Notes under the pieces: generated by a model | Told to the model about the DNA's origin: nothing | The model's input: only the letters and a program-made list of their open reading frames with translations | Database searches by the model: none | Part shown: one piece after another, positions 1 through 11,100 of the stretch | Layout of the letters: each line of letters starts with the position of its first letter | Position numbering within the stretch: the stretch's first letter is position 1 | Translations under genes and position numbers: made by a program | Source: Flavobacterium stagni | GTDB lineage: Bacteria > Bacteroidota > Bacteroidia > Flavobacteriales > Flavobacteriaceae | DNA: 64,000 bases | Direction: 5' to 3' | Assembly: GCF_004122105.1 (NCBI RefSeq) | Contig: NZ_SBKN01000003.1 | Coordinates: 1 to 64,000, forward strand

Positions 1-2150
1 CCCAAGCGGTTAAGTTAAACGCCGTGATGTTATCGGTATCGTCGTCACATTCTTGGTAATCGGCCACAGGCTGTACCAAGGTCGGCAACGGATTCACCGT
101 TAAGGCTTGTTCAACCAGTACATAACAATGTTCGTTGAACGAGTCAATGTTCAAGTTGCTCTCCACACGAATCCATACGTTCTGATTCACGTTGGCTGTC
201 GTTGGTGTAAGAATCTCATTGGTATTTGCGACAGCGTCGTTATAACTCGGGTAGTAATGCAAACTCACATTGGTTTGTCCGTTTAAGATATAAGCGGCAT
301 TCACCGTCAAGTCAAAAATCTCATACCCATCTCCCGGACTATTCACATCACACTTGGCTGCCAAAGCCGGTGGGTTGGTATTCGGCGTCGGTATGGGTAA
401 TACTTTCACCGTCAACGTGGAATAACTCTTACAGCCTGTTGCATTAGTTAAAACCAAGAAAATCGTTTGGTTAGCCGCTATGGTATTCATAAACGCGCTA
501 GGATTACTAATAGGTTGCGTATGCGCCGCATTTAAATAGTAGTTAACCGTTAAACCAGGGGTAGCCCCAATAAAACTCACCAAGTCAAAAGTGGTGAATT
601 GATTATTCGGTGTGGCATCATCATCACATAATGCATATAAGGTAGGCAAACTCACAGGAGTTGCTAGGTTCACTTGTAAGTCAAACGAACCCACCGCAAA
701 ACAATGCGTTGATTTATGCTCCACACGCACCCAAATGGTCGTCGTGCCACAAGCGGTATAGTTGGTTGTATTCACAATCGGGTTGATTCCCGCAGGTGAA
801 GCTGACGCATTGGCCTGTGAAGTGTAATAGGTTACCGTATAATTGTTGGCTGCTGTAGTTTGTTGGGCCAAAACCGCAGGAGTCTGTGCCGCCAAGTTAA
901 AGGTCGTACACCCATCTGTAGGATTACTATCCACATCACAGTTATTTATCGTCGGCAAGTTAAACGGCTCGATAGGTGCAATGTTTACTTGTAACGTAAT
1001 AGGTGCAATAGTCACACAACCTGTAGTCGGGTCTTCGGCGCGAACCCAAATGATTTGCGTAAATGGATCGTTGTTCACAAAAGGAACCGACACATTGATT
1101 GGGTTCAAAGGCGTCTGTGCATCAATCTGCGTTACGTGGTACGTGATGGTATAGAGTGTAGGCGCTCCCGAAAGCAATTGTGGGGTCAACGTACTCAAAT
1201 CAAACAGACCCACACCGTCTTGATTGTCATCACATACGGTATAAGGTGCTGTCGGTACTAAAATACTTGGCTTCGGATTCACGACTAAATCCATGGTCGT
1301 TACTACAAAACACCCCGTCGTAGTGTTGGTTAAACGAATACCAAGGGTTTGATTATAAGGAGGTACGTTTTGATAGGCTGCCGTATTCGTAATCGCGTTG
1401 GTATTGGCATTGGCATTAGCCAAGGTCGGATAAAACTTCACTTGAATGCCTGTTTGTCCGTTTAAGATAGTTGGTAATTGCGAATTCAAATTAAAGAATT
1501 CATAGCCCACAGGAGCCGTAGTCTCACATAATTCATATTGCGGGAAGTAGCCCACAGCTGGTAATAGCGGTAATGGGTCAACCACCAAGTTTACGGACAC
1601 TACATCAAAACAACCCGTAGTATTGTTCTGCACACGAATCCACAATGTCGTAGAGGCCGAGGCAAAAGCATTCGTTCCCGATAAGGCATTTTGAGGAACC
1701 AAAGCATCGGCTTGTGAGGTATAATAAGTCACTGTATGCTGAGAAGCCGATAAACTACCCAATACCTGTGGGTTCACCACTGTATTCAAGTTGAACACCG
1801 CAATACCATCCGTGTTATCATCACATTTGTGGTAATCCGCTGGAGGCGTAGCAACTGGTTTTTTATTCACGATTAATTGTAACGTAGTATATGACGGACA
1901 GTTCGGTGCAAGAGGATCAAACACCCGAATATATAATGTCTGTTGGTCGTAATCATTATTACAGAACAATTGCGTCAGGGGAATCGGATTCGAACCGGTC
2001 TGCGCATCGGTTGTCGTTAAGTGGAACGTCACTTGAACATTCGGATCGGTTGTGATTTCAGGAATCTTCGTAATCAAATCAAAGGTACACGCCACGCCGT
2101 CATTATTGTCGTCACAGACGATGTAGGGTGTGGGTAGGTTCACAATCGGA
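1..2150 (-). repeat. Eight degenerate ~295-bp protein modules with C-D-x-x-x-(D/G)-(F)-x-L motifs
   Basis: Within the giant reading frame, motifs such as CDDNNDGVACTFDL, CDDNTDGIAVFNL, CDDNQDGVGLFDL and CDDDTDNITAFNL recur about every 290-310 bp, near 2110, 1820, 1530, 1240, 930, 620, 345 and 45. Each module also has a T-V-x-Y-Y-x-T or similar strand and an I-W-V-R-V strand followed by a Cys. At DNA level these copies are far more diverged than the 276-bp repeats, so they are old. Such modules commonly precede the C-terminal sorting domain of flavobacterial T9SS substrates. Confidence 0.8.
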
Positions 2151-5100
2151 CTAACAATTACATTGATAGTTCCTGTTAGTGAAGGTGCTCCACAACCACC
2201 TGTTGTATTTACCGTATAATTAAAAGTTTGATTGGATGTTATTTGTGGAATACCACTTATCTGAAGACTAGATCCATTAATTGAGAAGGTAACGCCATTG
2301 GGTAATCCCGTAACTGTCGCTCCCGAAGCTCCACCTCCGAAAAGGTATGTAATCGCTTGAATTACTGTTCCATTACATAATGTTTGATTGGTTGTTGGAA
2401 CTGATGAAGTTAGTTGTAAAGTGGCAAAGGGTCGAATACTTATCGTTCCTGTTTGAGAAATTACACTACAACCTCCTACAGTTGTCACAGTGTAAGTAAA
2501 AGGCGAACCTGATAGTGTAGTTGGAGTACCAGAAATAGTAACTGTATTACCTACTACGTTAGCTGAAACCCCTGCAGGTAATCCCGTTACGGTGGCACCT
2601 GTAGCACCATTTCCTAAAGAATAAACAATAGTAGTTATAGGTGTATTATTACAAACAGTTTGCGAAGTTGTCGCTGTCGCTGATGTCAAACTCAACGTCA
2701 CATTCGGATTAACCGTAATCGTTCCAGATAAAGATTGCGAAGAACAACCGCCAGTAGTCATTACTGTATACGTGAATGGCGATCCGGTTACTGTTGTGGG
2801 CGTCCCTGAAATAGTAACCGTCGAACCTGAAACCGAGGCGGTCACTCCCGTAGGTAATCCGGTTACGGTGGCTCCCGTAGCTCCATTACCTAAAGTATAT
2901 ACAATATTTGAAATAGTTGTGTTAATACAAACAGTTTGCGAAGTTGTCGCTGCCGCTGATGTCAAACTCAACGTCACATTCGGATTAACCGTAATCGTTC
3001 CGGACAAAGATTGTGAAGAACAACCGCCAGTGGTGGTTACAGTATAAGAGAAAGGAGAACCCGTAATTGTTGTAGGCGAACCCGAAATCGTCACCGTCGA
3101 TCCTGAAACTGTAGCCGTCACTCCGGCTGGTAATCCGGTCACGGTGGCACCTGTAGCACCATTACCCAATGTATAAACAATAGTAGTGATGGCTGTGTTA
3201 ATACAAACGGTTTGCGAAGTTGTCGCTGTCGCTGATGTCAAACTCAACGTCACATTCGGATTAACCGAAATTGTTCCTGATAAAGATTGTGAAGAACAAC
3301 CGCCCGTAGTTGTAACAGTGAAGGAGAAAGGCGAACTAGTTATTGTAGTGGGCGAACCCGAAATCGTCACTGTCGAACCGGAAACTGAAGCTGTCACTCC
3401 AGCAGGTAATCCGGTTACAGTTGCCCCAGTTGCTCCATTACCTATAGTATATACAATATTTGAAATAGCTGTGTTAATACAAACAGTTTGCGAAGTTGTC
3501 GTTGCTGCTGAAGATAAACTCAACGTCACATTTGGATTAACGGAAATTGTACCTGATAAAGATTGTGAAGAACAACCCCCCGTTGTGGTTACAGTATAAT
3601 TAAAAGGCGAACCAATAGTTGTGGTGGGCGAACCCGAAATTGTCACCGTCGAACCTGAAACAGTTGCGGTCACTCCCGCTTGTAATCCCGTTACGGTGGC
3701 ACCTGTAGCACCATTACCCAATGTATAAACAATAGTAGTGATGGCTGTGTTAATACAAACGGTTTGCGAAGTTGTCGCTGTCGCTGATGTCAAACTCAAC
3801 GACACATTCGGATTAACCGAAATTGTTCCTGATAAAGATTGTGAAGAACAACCTCCCGTTGTGGTTACAGTATAATTAAAAGGCGAACCAATAGTTGTGG
3901 TGGGCGAACCCGAAATAGTTACGGTCGAACCTGAAACAGTTGCGGTCACTCCCGCTGGTAATCCCGTTACGGTGGCACCCGTTGCTCCATTACCCAAAGT
4001 GTATATAATATTTGTAATTGGAGTGTTGATACAAACGGTCTGCGAAGTTGTGGCTGACGAAGAAGTCAGACTTAACGTCACATTAGGATTAACCGAAATT
4101 GTTCCTGATAAAGATTGTGAAGAACAACCTCCCGTTGTGGTTACAGTATAATTAAAAGGCGAACCAATAGTTGTGGTGGGCGAACCCGAAATTGTCACCG
4201 TCGAACCTGAAACTGTTGCAGTCACTCCTGCAGGTAATCCAGTCACGGTGGCACCTGTAGCACTATTACCCAAAGTGTATACAATATTTGTAATTAGAGT
4301 GTTGATACAAACAGTCTGCGAAGTTGTGGCTGTCGCAGAAGTTAACGTCAACGTTACGTTTGGATTAACAGTAATCGTACCGGATAAAGATTGCGAAGAA
4401 CAACCTCCGGTGGTCGTTACTGCATACGTAAATGGCGATCCGGTTACTGTTGTGGGCGAACCTGAAATCGTCACGGTCGATCCTGAAACTGTTGCCGTCA
4501 CTCCCGCAGGCAATCCGGTTACGGTGGCACCCGTTGCACCATTTCCTAAAGTATAAACAATATTGGTAATTGGAGTGTTGATGCAAACGGTTTGCGAAGT
4601 TGTCGCTGTTGCTGAAGTCAAACTCAATATCACATTCGGATTAACCGTAATCGTTCCGGACAAAGATTGTGAAGAACAACCACCAATGGTAGTTACTGTA
4701 TACGTAAATGGCGATCCTGTTACTGTTGTGGGCGAACCTGAAATCGTCACTGTCGATCCTGAAACAGAGGCAGTCACTCCCGCAGGTAATCCGGTTACAG
4801 TTGCACCAGTAGCACCATTTCCTATAGTATATACAATAGTAGTTAATGATGTATTGATACAAACGGTTTGCGAAGTTGTCGCAGCCAAAGAAGTTAGACT
4901 CAATGTCACATTCGGATTTACAGTAATTGTCCCTGTCAAAGTAACCAATCCACAACCACCAGTTGTAGTAACCGAGTAGGAGAAAGGCGAACCTGTAGTT
5001 GTGGTGGGTGAACCTGAAATCGTTACCGTCGAACCTGAAATAGTTGCCGTCACTCCCGCAGGTAATCCGGTTACAGTTACACCAGTAGCCCCACCGCCGA

Positions 5101-8100
5101 AATTGTATGAAGTATTTGAAATCGGTGTATTAATACATACGGTTTGATTTGTAGTTGTTGATCCAGAGGTTAATGTTAAAGTAACTCCTGGATTCACGGT
5201 AATCGTTCCTGATAAGGATTGTGAATTACAACCTCCTGTTGTTGTTACTGTGTATGTAAAGGGTGATCCTGTGGTTGAAGTTGGTGATCCTGAAATTGTC
5301 ACAGTAGAACCTGAAACCGATGCAGTTACACCAGGGGGTAACCCTGAAACAGTAGCTCCTGTGGCACTACCTCCAAATGTATAGTTTATTGTTGAAATAG
5401 GTGAATTAGTGCATAATGTCTGCGAAGTGGTTGAAACCGCTGAAGTTAAAGTTAAGGTTACATTAGGTGTCACAGTTATTGTACCATTTAAAGTGGCTGT
5501 TCCACATCCACCGGTTGTTGTTACAGTATATGCAAACGGAGACCCTGAAGTAGTAGTTGGCGTGCCTGAAATAGTCACTGTTAAACCCGATACCGTGGCT
5601 ATCACTCCCGCTGGTAAACCAATAACTGTAGCACCAGTTGCTCCATTCCCAAATGCATAAACGATATTAGTTATTGGATTATTGATACAGACTGTTTGAG
5701 TTGTTGTAGCTGCTGAAGATGTCAATGATAGGGTTGCTAAAGGCCGAACGGTTATTGTACCGTTAAGCGATTGCGTGCCACAGCCGCCAGTTGTAGTAAC
5801 AGTGTAGGAGAAAGGCGAACCTATAGTAGTGGTGGGCGAACCCGAAATTGTTACCGTCGAGCCTGATACAGACGCTGTCACTCCAGCAGGTAATCCGGTT
5901 ATAGTAGCTCCTGTAGCTCCATTTCCAAAAGTATAGGTAATCGGATTTAGTACAGTATTAATACAAATGGATTGGTTCGTTGTAGAAGCGACACTTGTTA
6001 AGCTTAATGTTACTAAAGGATTAACTGTAATTGTACCATTCAAAGTTTGAGGATTACATCCCCCAGTTGTTGAAATTGTATAGCTGAAAGGTGATCCAAC
6101 AGTAGTGTTTGGTGCTCCCGAAATTAATACTAAATTTCCAGAGACAGTAGCAGTTACACCTGAAGGTAATCCTGAAACTGTTACTCCTGTTGCACTTCCC
6201 CCAAAAGAATATACTATTCCTGAAATAGAGGCATTGATACATACAGATTGATTTGCTGTTGTTGCCGCAGTAGTCAATGTTAAAGTTGATGTTGGTCGAA
6301 CCGTTATTGAACCTGTCAGTGTTTGCGTTCCGCATCCGCTAGTGGTTGTTACCGTGTAAGAGAAAGGCGAACCTGTGGTTGTGGTAGGTGAACCTGAAAT
6401 CGTCACCGTCGAACCTGAAACAGTTGCCGTCACACCCGCAGGTAAACCCGTAACTGTGGCACCTGTAGCTCCACTGCCAAAAGTATACGTGATGTTGGTA
6501 ATCGCTGTATTCACACAAACCGTTTGCGCAGTCGTTGCCGCCACAGAAGTTAGGGTCAATGTCACACTTGGATTCACAGCAATCGAACCTGTCAGCGATT
6601 GCGTACCACAGCCGCCTGTAGTTGTTACCGTGTAAGAGAAAGGTGAACCTGTGGTTGTGGTAGGCGAACCTGAAATTGTCACCGTCGAACCTGAAACCGT
6701 GGCTGTCACTCCTGCAGGTAATCCCGTAACTGTGGCACCTGTGGCTCCACCGCCGAAAGTATACGTGGTATTAGTTATGGCTGAATTCACACAAACGGTT
6801 TGTGAAGTTGTCGCTGCCGTAGAAGTTAATGTCAATGTCACACTTGGATTAACAGTAATCGAACCTGTCAGCGATTGCGTTCCACAGCCGCCCGAAGTTG
6901 TAACAGTGTAGGTGAACGGCGAACCTGTGGTAGTGGTGGGCGAACCTGAAATCGTCACCGTCGAACCTGAAACCGTGGCCGTCACACCCGCAGGTAATCC
7001 CGTAACTGTGGCACCTGTAGCTCCACTGCCAAAAGTATACGTGATATTAGTTATGGCTGAATTCACACAAACGGTTTGCGCAGTCGTTGCCGCCACAGAA
7101 GTTAGTGTCAATGTCACACTTGGATTCACAGTAATCGAACCTGTCAGCGATTGCGTACCACAGCCGCCAGTGGTTGTAACAGTATAAGAAAAAGGCCAGC
7201 CTGTAGTTGTAGTAGGCGAACCTGAAATTGTCACCGTAGAACCTGAAACAGTTGCCGTCACTCCTGCAGGTAATCCCGTAACTGTGGCACCTGTGGCTCC
7301 ACCGCCAAAGGTGTACGTGATATTAGTAATCGCTGAATTCACACAAACAGTTTGCGTAGTCGTTGCCGCCACAGAAGTTAGTGTCAATGTCACACTTGGA
7401 TTCACGGTAATTGTACCCGTCAGTGTTTGCGTTCCGCATCCGCCCGAAGTTGTAACAGTGTAGGAGAAAGGCGAACCTGTGGTTGTGGTAGGCGAACCTG
7501 AAATTGTCACCGTCGAACCTGAAACAGTAGCCGTTACACCGGCTGGTAATCCCGTTACAGTGGCACCTGTAGCACCACTGCCAAAAGTATATGTGATATT
7601 TGAAATGGCTGAATTCACACAAACGGTTTGCGAAGTTGTCGCTGCCGTAGAAGTTAATGTCAATGTCACACTTGGATTCACAGTAATCGAACCTGTCAGC
7701 GATTGCGTTCCACAGCCGCCTGTAGTTGTTACCGTGTAAGAGAAAGGTGAAACTGTGACTGTGGTGGGCGAACCTGAAATCGTCACCGTCGAACCTGAAA
7801 CCGTGGCCGTCACACCCGCAGGTAATCCCGTAACCGTTGCACCTGTAGCTCCACTGCCAAAAGTATACGTGATATTAGTTATGGCTGAATTCACACAAAC
7901 GGTTTGCGCAGTCGTTGCCACTGCAGAAGTTAGTGTCAACGTTACACTTGGATTCACGGTAATTGTACCTGTCAGCGTTTGCGTTCCACAGCCCCCTGTA
8001 GTTGTTACCGTGTAAGAGAACGGCGAACCTGTGGTAGTGGTGGGCGAACCTGAAATCGTCACCGTCGAACCTGAAACCGTGGCTGTCACGCCCGCAGGTA

Positions 8101-11100
8101 AACCCGTAACTGTGGCACCCGTGGCTCCACTGCCAAAAGTATACGTGATATTAGTGATGGCTGAATTTACACAAACGGTTTGAGCAGTAGTTGCCGCTGC
8201 AGAAGTTAGTGTCAATGTCACACTTGGATTCACGGTAATTGTACCTGTCAGCGATTGCGTTCCACAGCCGCTAGTGGTTGTAACAGTATAAGAAAAAGGC
8301 GAGCCTGTAGTTGTAGTAGGCGAACCTGAAATCGTCACCGTCGAACCTGAAACCGTGGCTGTCACTCCCGCAGGTAAACCCGTAACTGTGGCACCCGTAG
8401 CTCCACTGCCAAAAGTATATGTGATATTAGAAATGGCTGAATTCACACAAACGGTTTGCGCGGTTGTTGCCGCCACTGAAGTTAGTGTCAATGTCACACT
8501 TGGATTCACAGTAATCGAACCTGTCAGCGATTGCGTACCACAACCGCCAGTGGTTGTAACTGTGTAGGAGAAAGGCGAACCTGTGAATGTGGTGGGCGAA
8601 CCTGAAATCGTCATCGTCGAACCTGAAACAGTTGCCGTCACTCCTGCAGGTAATCCCGTTACGGTGGCACCTGTAGCACCACTGCCAAAAGTATACGTGA
8701 TATTAGTTATGGCTGAATTCACACAAACGGTTTGCGAAGTTGTCGCTGCCGTAGAAGTTAATGTCAATGTCACACTTGGATTCACAGTAATTGTACCTGT
8801 AAGCGTTTGCGTTCCACATCCGCCTGTGGTTGTTACGGTGTAAGAGAACGGCGAACCTGTAGTTGTGGTAGGCGAACCTGAAATCGTAACGGTCGAACCT
8901 GAAACCGTGGCCGTCACACCCGCAGGTAATCCCGTAACCGTTGCACCTGTAGCTCCACTGCCAAAAGTATACGTGATATTAGTTATGGCTGAATTCACAC
9001 AAACGGTTTGTGAAGTTGTCGCTGCCGTAGAAGTTAATGTCAATGTCACACTTGGATTCACGGTAATTGTACCTGTCAGTGTTTGCGTTCCACAGCCGCC
9101 AGTGGTTGTTACCGTGTAAGAGAAAGGCGAACCTGTGGTTGTGGTAGGCGAACCCGAAATCGTCACCGTCGAACCTGAAACCGTGGCTGTCACTCCCGCG
9201 GGTAATCCGGTTACAGTGGCACCCGTGGCTCCACCGCCGAAAGTATACGTGATATTAGTTATGGCTGTATTCACACAAACGGTTTGTGCGGTTGTCGCCG
9301 CTGCAGAGGTGAGTGCTAATGTATTTGAATTATTAACTGTAATAGTAACGGTATCAGTTACGATACAACTTGCACCATTATTTGCGGATAATGTGTATGT
9401 TGTTGTGGTGGTTGGGCAAACTGTTGGAGTTAAGGTATTCGCATTTGTCATTCCAGTTGTTGGTGACCAAGAGAACGTAGGTAGTGTATTTTGAAATGTA
9501 ATGCTCCAATTATTGAGTGTACCTACATCACCACCTGCATCATCCTGAACAACAAGTTGCCAATTGCCATTTATAACACTACCATTCAAAAGGGAAAAGG
9601 CTTGTTCAGGAATGAAATTACCTGTAAATGGGGCAGTACCTGCAGTGATTAGGGTAGTAGCAGACATCGAAAAGCAAGTGTTCGTATAATTTTCATCTAA
9701 ACTACCATTGTCAGTTGACAGTTCGATTCGGGTACCATTAGGCGCTTGTAAATAAATATCCAAATCACTATCCCATGTATGTGTGATATCCAAACAAACC
9801 GAAACGATACTTGATGCGCTTACAATATTAGGAGTGACACCAGTGACAGCAATCGTTGAAACAGCACCTGTAACAGTATCTGAATCTGGAATAGCAACTG
9901 CAGTATTGTTTGTAAAAGTAACGGGACCAGTGGCTCCTCCTACAGCATTGGTAGACCCAGATAAAGTAACACAAGCACCAGCACAGATTGTTGTCGGATT
10001 TCCAGCATCGACTGTGGGTTGTGGATTTACTGTTACAGGTAAGGTGATCTGATTTTGACAACCACCAGGAACTGCTGTAAGCAATAAACTAACATTGTAA
10101 GTACCTGCAGCGGCATAAGTGTGGATTGGGTTTTCTATAGTAGCAGTAGTGCCATCACCAAAATTCCAGCTGTAAGTAAAATTCCCGTTGGTTGTATTTG
10201 TAAATTGAGTTGCATTTCCTAGACAAACAGTAGTCGCTGTAAATGTAGGGTTTGGACTGGCAAAACTTGCTGTAGTTCCTGCAAAGTCCAAAGTAAATCC
10301 TGAGGATGAAGTCGAGGTAAATCGATCAACTAAAATGGTGTAGGTATGACCCGCAATCAAATTAATGGTTGTGTTACATTGCGTACCTGTACAACCTAAA
10401 CCTGTTGCTCCCGTTGCACCGGTTACACCGCTCCAATTACATGAGAGTTCGGTACCCGGACAGGAAGTTGTTGTATCATATACTGCAAAATCGTAATCAA
10501 TTACCGAGTTTGGAGTAATGGTAAAGGCTAAAACGCCGTTGGTTGCCGCTGTAAATGTATACCAATTGGAAGACCGTTCTCCAGGCGCACCAAAACAGCT
10601 TGGCGCTTCAGTAGACGTTCCAACACCTCCTGGGCCATCAGGAACTGAAACATTACTCAAGTTACAAAGGGTTTGAGCCGTCACACAATCTTGTACAGGT
10701 AATGTTGGACCAACAGGTTGCGCTTGTTGCGCACAAATTCCAAAAGTTCCTGTGGAAGCACCATTACCATCAACAGCTACGTAATAAGTGTTTCCAACAG
10801 TTAGACCGTGTAAAATAACATTGGTGTGCAATAATCCTCCTGCAGTATTGATGTCTTCTTGACAAGCCAGTAAGGTAAGTGAGCCACAACTCCCGCTGTA
10901 TACTGCAATTTGAGTATTGGCTAATGTTCCTCCAAAGTTGGTCGATAATTCAATATCAGCTGTTGCAGCAACAAATGAAAACCAAACGGTGGTACTCATG
11001 GTGTTAGGTATCCAACAGGCAGGAGTGCTTGGATTTCCCGTGGTTGTGCCTCCAGTTAAATCATATAAAATGGAGTTACATGTACCATTACCGACGGTAA

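Noticed and set aside
2155..9330. CRISPR array or satellite DNA
   Set aside because: The 276-bp period is in frame, encodes a protein repeat and has no short repeat-spacer pattern.
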